Source: Mangifera indica (taxonomy: Eukaryota; Streptophyta; Magnoliopsida; Sapindales; Anacardiaceae). Taken from it: a DNA stretch of 64,000 bases. The position numbers and the translations under genes are program-made. Below the pieces are notes generated by a model. That model had not been told where the DNA came from, made no database searches, and worked only from the letters and a program-made list of their open reading frames with translations. Position 1 is the stretch's first letter; each line of letters begins with the position of its first letter. The stretch covers positions 5,766,001 through 5,830,000 of the forward strand of contig NC_058152.1 of NCBI RefSeq assembly GCF_011075055.1, given 5' to 3'. Below are positions 1-11,176 of the stretch, piece by piece.

Positions 1-212
1 ATACTTTATTCATGACCACTGAAGTTGTTTTTATATAGGCTAATATATAACAGAAAGCAACACAAAATCAGACACTAAGTAGAATGTGGAAAGAGATAAC
101 AAAGAAACTCATAAAGACCAAGACAACCATGGACTGAAATAAGTAAATTAAATATTGTAAAGCCTAAGAACGTGGTCTAGCTAATTTATTAATAGCTGGA
201 CAGGTTATTTCA
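1..212 (-). repeat. Copia-A 3' LTR (partial)
   Basis: Aligns with 10965-11176 along its whole length and ends in the same ATTTCA terminus. About 45 bases of this LTR lie left of the window. In element orientation this is the downstream LTR. Confidence 0.92.
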
Positions 213-226
213 ACACCTTCCCTTAA
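213..226 (-). other. Polypurine tract of Copia-A
   Basis: Directly beside the left LTR, the minus strand reads a purine-rich stretch containing AAGGGAAGGTG. This is the expected plus-strand priming site of an LTR retrotransposon. Confidence 0.7.
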
Positions 227-263
227 ACTAATGTTTTCAACATAAGTTTAATAATGCTCGGTT

Positions 264-736
264 TCAAAGCACCCTTCCTTGCACAGATTCTTCCATACTG
301 CATACTCTAAGCAATTTTCTGAGCTTTTGAAACACATCTAATTTGCAAGGCTTTGTGAACAAGTTAGCAACTTGATCCTCATTTTCGCAATAAAGAAGAT
401 CAACTATTTTCTCCTTCGTAAGGTCACACAAGAAATGGTATCTGACATCAATATGTTTGCTCTTTCCATGTAAAACTGAATTTTTGGACAGCTTGATAGT
501 AGAGCTATTATCATAGTAAATTGGAGTAGAATCTTCTTGATTGAAACGAAGCTCCTTAAGTATATTCCTCAACCAGATCACTTGACAAGCATATGTTATT
601 GCTACTACAAACTCAACTTCAGTAGTTAAAAGAGTGACAATAGGTTACTTCCTTAATGACCATGAAATAGCTCCTGACCCTATCTTAAAAACATAACCAG
701 ATGTGTTTTTCCTATCATCTTGATCTCCTGCATAAT
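264..736 (-). pseudogene. Copia-A RNase H region (C-terminal end of pol)
   Basis: The minus strand encodes the end of Copia RNase H. The [17 protein letters not shown] motif lies near 665-736, followed by the IYYDNSSTIKLSKN and SKHIDVRYHFL segments in the open 105-residue stretch at 264-581. The motif is split: its upstream half (TDYGRLYKKGEKSDLFGFTDND) is found at 3028-3095, on the far side of the solo-LTR insertion. The region between 582 and 660 carries frame disruptions. It was RNase H of Copia-A and is now non-functional. Confidence 0.88.
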
Positions 737-840
737 TGTAATACCCTCAAGTATATTTCAGGGGCAATTATGTCTTTTGACCTTGTTTTGAGATTTTTCT
801 CATTTTAAATATACATATATGTATGGGTGTGTTTTTTTTT

Positions 841-847
<7 letters not shown>

Positions 848-911
<64 letters not shown>
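848..911. repeat. (TA)n microsatellite
   Basis: About 31 TA units inside solo LTR no. 1. The open frames across it encode only Ile-Tyr runs and are not genes. Confidence 0.97.
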
Positions 912-913
<2 letters not shown>

Positions 914-1454
914 GCAAAAAGTCAAAAAGGGGAAAAGAAAAAGAAAAGGAGATAAGAGCAAGGGAGAAAAACAAAAGGCAAAACCAAGACTTTTTCATCA
1001 TTTTCGTCCATATTCCAGCAGCCTCCAGCAGCCACCATTCTTCATATTTTCCTTTGCTTTCTTGAAGAAAAAGGAAGGATTTGAAGGAGTTGGAAGATAA
1101 GAAAAGAAAAGAAAAAAAAAGAGAAGCACCTTGGAAGCTTTGGTAACCAAAGATCTCCTTCCTTTCCCTTTCATCTATGTTTATATGCATGTTATGTGAA
1201 TGTGTTAGTGTGTTTTGGTATTGATTTAAAGTGATCTTGGTGATAAAGGAAACAAAACAAGGAGAAGGAAACCAACTTACAAAGATTTGGCTTGAAACAA
1301 GGTAAGGGATATCATCCTTGATATGTGACATGTTTTAAGCTTTTGGTTCCTTAGATCTAGGTTATAAATGTTGATTTTGATGTTGAGGAATATTGTTTTG
1401 CCATTTGGGATGTCTATGTATGTGATTTTGTGTATGGCAGAAAGTTGCATAATA

Positions 1455-2035
1455 TTTACAGTTTTTGCCACTGAGTTCGTCCCATGTTTTGGCTGCCTTA
1501 TCTGATGAATTATGAGTGCTATTATATCTTGTTGGAAAGCTCTTTGAATCCTCTTTCCAATGATATATAGCTTATATGAATTAGAGATCATTTGGATTGT
1601 TAAAGATTGTATAAACCGAAAGGACCGTTTACTAAATAAACAGAGGAGGAAGTTTTGTCACTGAGTTTATCTCACGTTTTGACTGCCTTATATATGGAAT
1701 TATGAGTGCTATTATATCTTGTTGGAAAGCTCTTTGAATCCTCTTTCCAATGATATATAGCTTGTATGAATTGGGGATCATGTGAATTGTTAAAGATTGC
1801 ATGAAACACAAGGACTGCTTTATCAAATAAACAGGGGAGGCAGTTTTTGCCACTGAATTTATCTGCTGTTTTGACTGCCTGATTGAATGAATTATGAGTG
1901 CTATTATAGTTTGTTAGAAAGCTATTTGAATCCTCTTTTCAACGATATAGCTTGTATGAATTAGGAACCGTTTGGACTATGAAATTGTATGAAAAAGAAG
2001 GCTGCCCTGTCAAATGAACAGGGCTGTGAACAGTA
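1455..2035. repeat. Three tandem units of about 190 bp inside solo LTR no. 1
   Basis: Each unit begins near a GCCACTGA-type motif (about 1460, 1655 and 1845). Each continues through ATTATGAGTGCTATTATA and CTCTTTCCAATGATATATAGC and ends near AAATAAACAG. The same series recurs reversed at about 30590-31140 in solo LTR no. 2, so the tandem structure is a property of the LTR family. Confidence 0.85.
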
Positions 2036-3027
2036 TTTCACAGTTTGGAAAGAAAGGAAAGAAAAGAAAGAAAAGAAAGGAAAGGAAAAGAAAAGAAAGG
2101 AAAGGAAAGGAAAGGAAAAAAAAAAAGAAAAAAGAGAAAAAGAAAAGAAATAAAAGTAAGAAAAGGTTGGGACTCAAGATTCAAGGGTCGTCCCAAGAGT
2201 AATGTCTGGTGAGTTATAAATAAATTTAGATGGAAGCGAAATTAGTAAGATATAAGACTCGCATGCATGCTATAAACTATGAGGGGGCATTTTACACTAT
2301 ACCGCCCATAGTAGGGCACATCCGTAGTAGGACATAGACCCCTAGTAGGGTCCGCTCGCAGCAGAGCATGCTCGCATGAGAGCTCAATTCAGATTCAGAA
2401 ATAGTGTAGTGAAAGAAAAAGAACTTGAGCTTAGAAAAGTGCCAAATCCCTATAGTTAGCTTCCAGAAAGTATTAAATAGACACCAGATGGGACAAAGTA
2501 TGACCCAAATAGTAAAGAGTGAACTAAATTATCCCCTCAATCTCTTATAGAGGTTAGGATGTGAGGTTGAGTCCCAAAAGTGAGTTAGAACAGGAAAAAG
2601 GGATAATTTACTTAATTTTTCCCCTTACTGAGTGTTCTTATCACTCACTCCCTTTTTTTTCATGATTGCAGGTACAGGTGATCGAGGTAACTGCGAGGTA
2701 GGGTCAGGTCAGCGTAGGTAGATTCGGCTGGAGCAGGTTATCTCTGGTTTATATTACATGCATACAGTGGCATGTTTTTGAGATTATGGTACAGTTGCAT
2801 ATGATTACTCCTTGTTTTCAGATGCTTTCAGATGAGTTTTCATATGAGTATATACATCTTTTGTTCGCTTCCAGATTTTCAGTTTTCTTAGAATACTTTC
2901 TAAACACTTTTAATGATGCATTTATTTTAAAGTATTTAAAAAAAAAAAGAAAAAAAATAGATGCTACGAATATTAATTCGTAACATTCCTCCTTCGATGG
3001 ATAGTACTTCTAGGGAGGGATGTTACA

Positions 3028-4333
3028 ATAATCATTGTCTGTGAATCCAAACAAATCTGATTTTTCTCCTTTCTTGTACAATCTTCCATAATCTGTTGTT
3101 CCTTGCAAATATCATAAAATTTGTTTTGCAGCCATGAGATGCATCTCTTTTGAACATTCTATGAATCTACTGATGTGACTTACAACAAGCATAATGTCTG
3201 GTCTTGTTGCAGTTAAGTACATCAGACTTCCCACAATTTGCTTGTAAAGAGTATTATCAACTCTTTTACCTCCAGCATCTTTAATAAGTTTCACTTCTGG
3301 TTCTACTGGTGTGTTCACAGGGTTACATTTTTCCATTTGAAATCTTTTCAAGATTTCTTGTAGGTACCTTTTCTGAGAGATAAAGATACCACTTGTAAAT
3401 TAAACAACTTCTATGCCAAGGAAATAATGCATTAAACCAAGATTAGACATGTCAAATTCAGACATCATGGAATTCCTAAACTACTGAATCATCACCTCAT
3501 CATTGCCAATATAAATTAAGTCATCCATATATAAGCAAACTATGAGCATTTTTCCATCACCTTCAAATCACATAAAAAGTTTATGTTCATAAGGACACTT
3601 TAAAAATCCTTTCTTCAAAAAATATGCTTCAATACGACTATACCAAGCCTTTAGAGCTTGTTTTAGTCCATATAAAGCCTTTTTTAATTTATACACTTTT
3701 CCTTCTTGTCCAACTTTAACATAACTAGGGGGTTGATCAATAGATACCTACTCCTCCAATATTCCATGTAAAATTATTGATTTGACATCTAATTGGAAGA
3801 TAGACCATGAATTCTGTGTTGTCAATGCAATTACTAATCTAATTACGTCAAGTCGTGCAACTAGAGAGAAAACTTCCTTGTAATCAATGTCGAACTCTTG
3901 TTTGTAACCTTTTACTACTAAGCGCGTCTTGAACTTATCTACTTCACCATTTTGCTTCAGTTTTGTTTTGTAGACCCATTTCACTCCAATGGTCTTTTAT
4001 CTTTTTGGAAGTTCAGTTAACTCCCAAGTGTTGTTTTTTTTCTATAAATGTAATTTCTTCATCCATTGCTTTCCTCCATTTAGAATGTTGAACAGCTTTG
4101 TCAAAGGTTAAAGGATTATAATCTAAAAACAAAGCAAAGTTTGTGAGTGAATCTTCACTTTGATCAAATTCTGTTACATCATAGTCAACCATCCATGTAG
4201 GCCTCCTTCTAATCCTTTGTGATCGCCGTTCAATTATAGGTGTAGATGACTCTATTACTGCTTCTTCTTCAAGTTGTTAATGTGGTTATTCACCATCTTC
4301 AAGGTCAATGGGTATGTTTTGTTGAGTTCCATC
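3028..4333 (-). pseudogene. Copia-A reverse transcriptase region
   Basis: The minus strand encodes the RVT_2 domain in broken frames. KWVYKTKLKQNGEVDKFKTR (about 3925-3984) is followed by the substrate-binding QLDVKS segment near 3780. A ...NTPVEPEVKL segment and the RPDIMLVVSHISRF connection region follow at 3112-3351. A degraded YIGNDE-type stretch lies near 3500. Stops and frameshifts break the frame. The upstream linker to integrase is cut at 4333 by Copia-B. Confidence 0.88.
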
Positions 4334-4695
4334 TGTTGTGCAGCAGAAATACAAAACATAACTTCTATGCTATTGAATATAATAAATAATTAAAGTAGAA
4401 AATAAAATGCAGAAAAATAAAAGAAAGAGAACACAAGAATTTACGAGGTTCGATAAATATAACTACGTCTTCGGCGTCGCTAACTACTTTCATTATCTTC
4501 AAAGAATATTTACAAAGGAAAAATAAACTATTAGAGATCCCTAGTAATAGGATTCTCTCAATACAATTGTATTTGACTACAACTGTCTTAGGGATGATTT
4601 TGAACTAAAACCAAGGCCTCTATTTATAACCTTTGGTAAAATACAAAGAGATTAAATTAATAGATGTGGGACATAACGAGCCACTTATTTCAACA
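4334..4695 (-). repeat. Copia-B 3' LTR
   Basis: 362 bp, TGTTG...CAACA. Matches 8156-8517 throughout. A purine-rich tract (minus strand GGTGGAGAT) borders it internally. Confidence 0.95.
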
Positions 4696-4785
4696 ATCTC
4701 CACCTTGGTGATTTAACGGGTCCCACCAAATTTCCTTTATACTTTCTTCTTTAGCGACGACTTCAAATGCGCCTTTCGACACAAT

Positions 4786-7700
4786 TTAAGCTTGCAGGAT
4801 GTTGATCAAGTTCAAACAATGATTGAACTTGATCGTTGTTACCACCTTGGTCATCATATCTATAGGATTCTCAGCAGTCTCAACATACAATAATAGATAA
4901 ATGAAAAACCCATCTTGTAGCCTACGAAAATATACACAATTATCACACTTACTTCTTGTGTACCTATGATTTATCATAAATTGATCAAATCGCTTGTACC
5001 ACTGTCTTGGAGACTGTTTTAGTCTATAAAGCGATCTCTTCAATTTGCAAACCCAATTTTCTTTATCAGCAACCTTAAATCCTTTAGGCTGAGTCATGTA
5101 GAATTCCTCTTCCAAATTACCATGTAGAAATGCAGTTTTCACATCAAGTTAAATTAGTTCAAGATTCAATTGTGCTACCAAGGCCAACATAATTCTAATA
5201 GAGGAATGTTTAACAACTGGAGAAAATACCTCATTGAAATCAATCCCTTCCTTTTGAGCATAACCTTTTGCTACTAACCTTACCTTGTAGCGGACATATT
5301 CTTTCTTAGGAAATCCATCTTTTCTTGCATACACCCACTTGCACCCAATTGCCTTCTTATTCTTCGGCAATTGAACTAACTGCCAAGTTTCATTTTTCTG
5401 AAGGGATTGAAATTCTTCATCCATGGCTTTCTTCCACTTTTCAACTTCTGGACTTTTGACTGCTTCTTTATAGGTGGAAAGAATATCATCATCTATAATT
5501 GGAAGTGCATAGGTTACTATATCAACAAATCGAGCAGGTTTATGTATTTCTCGTTTTGGCCTATGTGATGTAATTGATTCTTATTGCTGTTGAGGTTCTT
5601 AGGTTGAAACCTCTCCATCTTCACTTTCCTTCTCTGCCACTGGAGTATCACTATCATTTTCAATAACTCTAGTTGGGTTTATTGTTGTGATTGTCTCAAA
5701 CTCCACCTGTTATGGAATACACTCCACTTGTTATTGAGTATCATCGGTCTTCTTTGTTACCTTCTTTAACATGGCAGATTCATCAAAGGTAACATCCCTA
5801 CTGTGAATGATTTTCCTCAACTTTGGACACCAAAGATGATATCCTTTCACTCCAGAACTAATCCCCATAAAGATTGTTTTCTTAGCTCTTGGATCTAATT
5901 TAGACTCCTTTGTATGATAATAGGCAGTCGAACCAAACACACGTAAAGAATCATAATCATTAACAGGTTTTCCAGGCCATACCTCAAGAGGTGTTTTCCT
6001 TTCAATTGTAGTGGATGGTAAATAATTAATAAGATGACATGCATATGTAACAGCCTCAGCCCAAAATGGTTTGCCCAACCTAGTATTGGACAACAGACAT
6101 CTAACCTTCTCTAACAAGGTTTGATTCATGCGTTCAACCACCTTATTCTGTTGTGGTGTTCCTTTGACTGAGAAATGACGTACAATACCTTTAGCCTGAC
6201 AAACTTCAAAAAACAGATCACAAGTATACTTACCACCATTATCAGTTCTTAGTCGTTTGATCTTTTTGCCAATCTAAGTTTTAATCATTTTTTCCATTTC
6301 AGGAAAACACCTAATACGTCATTCTTCTACTTTAAAGTGTGCACCCATGTCTTTCTAGAAAAGTCATCAACAAAAGTAACAAAATAGTGTCTATCTCCTA
6401 AAGAAGCTATTTTAGTAAGTCCCCACACATCAGAGTGAACATAATCCAAAATACCTTCAGAATTATGAATTGCAGTACCAAATCTTACTTTTGTTTGTTT
6501 TCCCAAGACACAATGCTCACAAAAATCTAACTTGCAGGTCTTTGCTCCTTTCAATAAGTCTTGTTTCACCAAACTAAATAAGGTTTTTTCCCCTGCATGT
6601 CCCAAACGCATATGCCAAAGTCTGGTTGTTTCATCATTTACATCTTTTCCAGATACTATAGCTGCTGATCCAAAAACTGTACCACCATTATAATAATACA
6701 AGTTATTTCTTCTTATACCTTTTATCACTACAAGAGCACCAGAAATAACTTTCAAGACTTCATCTTGTATTGACACCTTAAAGCCTTTGGATTCCAAAAC
6801 TCCCAAAGAAATGAGATTTTTCTTCAACTGTGGTACATGTCGAACGTCTGTCAGAACTCTAATTGACCCATCATTATTCTTCAAACGGATTGAACCTATC
6901 CCCTCAGTTTTACAAGGACTATCATTACCCATGAAAACAACTCTACCATTTAGTTCTTCAAAATTAAAGAACCATTCCTTGTGTGGACATATATGATAAG
7001 TGCAATCCGAATCTAAAAGCCATTCGTCATACTGAGATGTCGTTGGTAGACTTACTAGAGCAAAATCTAACTCGTCTTCTTCAATTTCAGCTATACATGC
7101 ATCTGAAGCAACTTTGGTCTTCCCTTTATCTTTACTTTGTAACTTCGGACAATCTTTCTTCCAATGTCCCTTCTCTCGACAGAAAGCACATTCATCTTTA
7201 TTAGGTCTTTTATGAGATCTAGCCCTTCTTTCTTGTTTTTGACTTTAACTTCGTCCTCTTGTAGTAAGGGCTTCAATAGTTGTCTCTCTATTCTCTTGTT
7301 GATCTTTCTTTTGAATTTCATTATTACTCAAAGCAGCTCATACCTCATCGTAAGTCACTTTCTCCTTTCCATGAAGTAATGTAATGCTTAAATGATCCAA
7401 TTCTTCAGAAAGAGATCCTAGTAGAAGCATTGCTTTATTTTCATCTTTGAAGGTTTCATCCAGGTTCAGTAAATCAGCTATCAACTGGTTAAAAGTATCA
7501 ATATGATCACTTATACTTGTACTAGGTTTCAATTGAAGACGGAATAGTCTCTTCTTCAAATAAAGTTTATTCTCATTGCTCTTCTTCATATACTTGTTCT
7601 CTAATGTCTTCCACATTTTACTTGCAGACGTCTATTTCATAAATGGATATTTCTGCTCTCTACAAAGACATGTACGAATTATACCACAAGCTTGACGATT

Positions 7701-7886
7701 GATCCTTACCTAGTCTTTGTCATCCATCTTCTCTAGTTTTTCCTCCTCCAGAGCTATATCAAGATTTTCTTGACACAGGGCGTCCATCACCTCATATTGC
7801 CACAAGCCAAAATTATTGCGACCATCAAATTTTTCCATATCAATTTTTGCGATTGTCACAATTGTCTTTATTGATGTCGATACCAT
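4786..7886 (-). pseudogene. Copia-B gag-pol polyprotein (broken, internally deleted)
   Basis: Start ATG at 7886 (minus). Order of domains: UBN2-type gag (KLEKMDD..., then open at 7338-7616); a CCHC zinc knuckle CAFCREKGHWKKDC near 7150-7195; a protease-like LLDSDCTYHIC near 7000-7030, where the family usually has DSG; GAG-pre-integrase and the integrase HHCC zinc region (WHMRLGH...CEHCVLGK) with the start of the catalytic core (VHSDVWG, FVDDFSR) at 6327-6932; integrase C-terminal part (MVERMNQTLLEKVR) at 5731-6141; RT N-terminal part at 5149-5424 and on through FLHGNLEEEFYM at 4990-5142. A stop at about 5146-5148 falls where the RT has LDVKTAFLHG. After LLLYV the frame jumps straight to the polyprotein tail (ENPIDMMTKV), so YVDD and most of RNase H are missing. 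Confidence 0.9.
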
Positions 7887-8141
7887 TTTCTGCTGACTAC
7901 GATTTACTTGGTATATTGTTTTTCAAATAACCAAGTTTCACAAATTTATATTCAATAGCTAAAACACAATTACTATGACCCAAGATAGTAGTAAGTACCA
8001 ACAAATGATAATATATGCACCAGGAAAGTACCTAAGAAAGATTGGTGGGGACGAAGCCTCCTTAAAAACCAATCTCCTTATACAGCATTTTCCTAGACAT
8101 GCACATAACCATATAAATAACTACTCACTGTCCTAAACCTG

Positions 8142-8153
8142 GCTCTGATACCA
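8142..8153 (-). other. Primer binding site of Copia-B
   Basis: The minus strand reads TGGTATCAGAGC two bases inside the 5' LTR. This is the standard complement of the initiator-Met tRNA 3' end used by plant Copia elements. Confidence 0.93.
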
Positions 8154-8155
8154 CT

Positions 8156-8517
8156 TGTTGTGTAGCGAAAATACAAAACACAACTTCTATGCTAGTGAAT
8201 ATAATAAATAATTAAAGCAGAAAATAAAATACAGAAAAATAAAAGAAAGAGAACACAAGAATTTTTTAGGTTTGGTAAATGTACCTATGTCCTCAGTACC
8301 GCTAACTACTTTCACTATCTTCAAAGAATATTTACAAAGAAAAAATAAACTATTAGATATCTCTAGTAATAGGATTCTCTCAATACAATTGTATCTAACT
8401 CTAACTGTCTTAGGGATGATTTTGAACTAAAACTAAGGCTTTTATTTATAGTCTTTGGTAAAATACAAAGAGATTAAATTAATAGATGTGGGACATAAAG
8501 AGCCACTTATTTCAACA
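8156..8517 (-). repeat. Copia-B 5' LTR
   Basis: 362 bp, paired with 4334-4695, next to the primer binding site on its left and to the CCATC target duplication on its right. Confidence 0.95.
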
Positions 8518-8522
8518 CCATC

Positions 8523-9720
8523 TTCATTCCATTTCCAAAATTTGTCTTCATCAAAGATTATGTCACGAATTATAACAATCTTCTTAGTGTGAGGATTGTA
8601 CAGCTTGTAAGCTTTAGAATGATCACTTACTTTGAGAAAAATACATTTCTCACCTTTGTCATCTAACTTCTTCCTCTTTTGAAAATTTTGAAGTGATCAA
8701 CTACTGGTTGGCGACCATTTCATGCCTCTTCTGGTGTCATATTCTAAACTGCTAGAGTTAGACTTCTGTTTAAAATATAAAAACTCCAATTAATAGCATC
8801 AAGCCAAAAACTCTTTGGTACCCTGCTCATTGCTAATAGACTTCTCACTATATTTAAGATTGTGTTGTTCTTTCTTTCACACACGCCATTTTGTTGTGGC
8901 ATGTAGGCTACTGTCAGTTGTCGTTTGATGCCATATATGTCACAAAATTCTATAAATTCATGCGAGGTATACTCTCTACCACGGTCTGTGTGCAACACCT
9001 GAATTGGACATCCTGCTTCATTCTAAACAATTACTTTAAAGCTTTTAAAAGCAGTTAGAGCTTTAGATTTCTCTCATAAAAAATAAGCCCACGTTTTTCA
9101 ACTCAAATCATCAATGAAAGTGATAATATACCGTTTACCTCCATTAGAAGCAGGATTGATCGATCCACAAAGGTCAGAGTACACAATTTCTAACAACTTT
9201 CTTGCTCTTTGCATTTTTCTTTTTGGAAATGAATCTCTGTGTTGTTTGGCACTAATACATTTTTCACATACTTCCATCGGAGTTGGGAATGTTGGAAGCC
9301 TGGCCACCATTCCTTTTTGTTGAAGTGTCTTCAGACCATCAAAACTCAGATGACCATATCGAAAGTGCCACAACCAAGCATTATCGTCGAATCTTATTGA
9401 GAAACAAGTTTGTGAAACATTATGCACATAAAAAGGAAACATTCTGTTCTCTGTCATTTTAACCTGAGCAATCAAGCCCAGTTTGACGTCATAAATATAG
9501 CACATACCATCTTTAATTGTGATCTCATAGCTCTTTTCTTGCAATTGACCAATACTTAATAAGTTGGTATTCAAATCTAGAACAAAAAGAACATTAGAGA
9601 TTGTTTGTTTGAATATTATTCCCTTTGGTTTGTATGGTTACCTGTCCTTTTCCCATAACTAAAACTTTGGTGTTGTTACCAAACTTCACATCATCTCTAT
9701 ATGACTCGTCTAGATCAGAA
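8523..9720 (-). pseudogene. Copia-A integrase region
   Basis: On the minus strand, 9098-9574 encodes the GAG-pre-integrase domain and HHCC zinc region (LWHFRYGHLSFDGL ... CEKCISAKQ). The start of the DDE core follows (EIVYSDLCG ... YIITFIDDLS). 8744-8998 continues the core (LHTDRGREYTSHEF, then QQNGVCERKNNTI). Frames are broken between these blocks, near 9000-9100. The remaining C-terminal segment (8523-8740) encodes a KCIFLKVSDHSKAYKLY-like stretch. It is non-functional through stops and through separation from RT by Copia-B. Confidence 0.9.
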
Positions 9721-10784
9721 AAAATTGTTTTGTCATCACACATATGATTACTACAACCAGTATCCAAGTACTACAAGTGCTTGTTGGTTTCTTCCTTGGT
9801 GTGGCAAACCATTAGCAAAGATATCTCCTCATGTGTTTTTGCAAAATTAGATTTTTCTCTATTTTTCTTGGACAAGTTAGTTGTACATTCATTTTGATAA
9901 TGTCCAAACCCATGACATCGATAACATTGCACGTTTGGCTTGTTTACTAACTTTAGGTTTTCAGTTGTTGATCGAGAACTTCTATGTCTTCTTCCTCTAC
10001 CTTTACTTTTTCTTTTTCCTTGAAGTGTGTAATGATCATTCTAAGGTTGCTAATTTTGTGAGTATCTTCCTTTATTATTGCCTCTGCCTTTACCTTTTTC
10101 TTGATGTCCTCTTTTTGAAGCCAAAAGATGATTATTAGATGAGGCTTGTAATGCTTGCTCCTCGCTGTCTTGTTGTTGATTCATTTTTTGCTCATGAACT
10201 AGTAAAGAACCTTGCAGTTCATCAATTGAAAGAAGGCAAAGATCTTTTGATTCTTTAATTGAACAGACTACATAATTGAATTTAGGTGTTATCGAACGAA
10301 GAATTTTCTCAACTACAGTCACATTCTCTATCCTCTCACCATAAACCCGCATCTTGTTGACAATTGCCATTGCCCTTGAAAAAAAATTAGAAATTGATTC
10401 TCCAAACTTCATTCGAAGTAATTCAAATTCTTGGTGAAATGACTGAAGCTGCTGCTTCCTTACCCATACTGATCCTTGGAATTTCTTTTTCATAGAATCT
10501 CAAATCTGTTTTGAAGTGTCCTAGGAAATAATAGTTTCCAAGATTGGATGATCAATAGTTTGGAAGAGATAATTCTTTGCCTTGAGATCCTTTAGCCGTA
10601 ACCCTTCGAGTTCTGATCTTTATGCATCTGTTAGTAATGTGTCTGTTGTTGGTTTAGTAATTCCTTTAGAGATGACTTGCCAATATTCTTTTGATTTAAG
10701 AAAATTTTCCATTAGCATTCTCTAATGATCATAGTGACCATCAAAGCGAGGAATTGCTAGTTGAACAAAGCTTTTAGTTGCCAT
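9721..10784 (-). pseudogene. Copia-A gag and protease region
   Basis: Starts at ATG 10784 with ATKSFVQLAIPRFDGHYDH, typical of plant Copia gag. The UBN2 domain is open at 10050-10493. A CCHC zinc knuckle CYRCHGFGHYQNEC lies near 9894-9935. A protease motif LDTGCSNHMC follows near 9740-9770. At least four in-frame stops fall in the N-terminal third. Two are at places where related proteins have Trp (TGG to TAG or TGA) and one where they have Gln (CAA to TAA), consistent with transition-driven decay. Confidence 0.88.
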
Positions 10785-10906
10785 TGTTGTTGTAGAATAC
10801 TGGTTTTGCTACTGCAAAATACTCCCACTCTATTTATACTGCTCACTCTCTCCCTTTTTTTTCGAAGCTACTGCTGTAGTACTCTCACTCACTTTCTCTT
10901 TATTTT

Positions 10907-10918
10907 GCTCTGATACCA
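10907..10918 (-). other. Primer binding site of Copia-A
   Basis: The minus strand reads TGGTATCAGAGC one base inside the 5' LTR, an initiator-Met tRNA type primer site. Confidence 0.93.
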
Positions 10919-10919
10919 A

Positions 10920-11176
10920 TGTCAGCTAAATTATCAAAAGAATATGAGAAAATGTTTTTTCTATATACTTTATTCATGACCATTGAAGTTGTTTTTATAT
11001 AGGCTGATACATAATAAAAAGCAACACAAAATTAGGCACTAAGTAGAACGTGCAAAGAGATAATAAAGAAACTCCTAAAGACCAGGACAACCATGGACTG
11101 AAACAAGTAAATTAAATATTGCAGAACCTAAGAACATGGTCTAACTAATTTATTGATAGCTGGACAGGTTATTTCA
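10920..11176 (-). repeat. Copia-A 5' LTR (complete)
   Basis: 257 bp, beginning TGTCAGCTAA at the primer-site side and ending ATTTCA on the outer side. Its last 212 bases pair with 1-212. Confidence 0.92.

Larger units (their letters stand above)
737..3027. mobile_element. Solo LTR no. 1 (2291 bp) inserted in Copia-A
   Basis: Starts TGTAATACCC and ends GGGATGTTACA, with inverted TGTAA/TTACA tips. It is flanked by a perfect 5-bp duplication ATAAT (732-736 and 3028-3032). Removing it rejoins the Copia-A RNase H reading frame, which proves it is an insertion. It holds no gag-pol. A second copy in opposite orientation lies at 29548-31834. The tip sequence and length resemble long LTRs of plant Ty3/Gypsy elements; the family is inferred. 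Inside are a TA microsatellite, three units of a roughly 190-bp tandem repeat, a purine-rich run (2040-2165) and a short degenerate GTAGGG-type repeat (2305-2380). Confidence 0.93.
4334..8517 (-). mobile_element. Copia-B: complete-ended, internally deleted Copia element nested in Copia-A
   Basis: Flanked by a perfect 5-bp target duplication CCATC (4329-4333 and 8518-8522). The two 362-bp LTRs have inverted tips TGTTG...CAACA and differ at roughly 33 positions by my count. The primer binding site (8142-8153) and polypurine tract (about 4696-4710) are present. The internal region is only 3460 bp and lacks the RT active site through most of RNase H, so the copy is non-autonomous. It inserted between the integrase and RT regions of Copia-A. 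Confidence 0.95.
1..11176 (-). mobile_element. Copia-A: nested Ty1/Copia LTR retrotransposon, left edge cut by window
   Basis: Minus-strand Ty1/Copia element with gag, protease, integrase, RT and RNase H in the Copia order, read from right to left. The right LTR (5' in element sense) is complete. The left LTR lacks about 45 bases, which lie outside the window. The primer binding site next to the right LTR matches the initiator-Met tRNA type, and a purine tract borders the left LTR. I count roughly 20 differences over 212 aligned LTR bases, mostly transitions, so this is an old insertion. The coding regions carry many stops. Two later insertions interrupt it: a solo LTR at 737-3027 and Copia-B at 4334-8517. 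The right target-site copy would be ATAGA (11177-11181); the left copy lies outside the window. Confidence 0.93.

Noticed and set aside
823..1331. Open frames across the TA microsatellite and its flank
   Set aside because: Ile-Tyr runs from a simple repeat inside a solo LTR; no protein family and both strands open only because of low complexity.
3748..5142. One continuous RT gene from 5424 to 3112
   Set aside because: The two RT portions belong to different elements: Copia-B ends at 4334 with its own LTR and target duplication.
6787..7379. Plus-strand frames
   Set aside because: Shadows of Copia-B gag-pol on the minus strand.
9114..10138. Plus-strand frames at 9114-9323 and 9881-10138
   Set aside because: Shadows of Copia-A integrase and gag.
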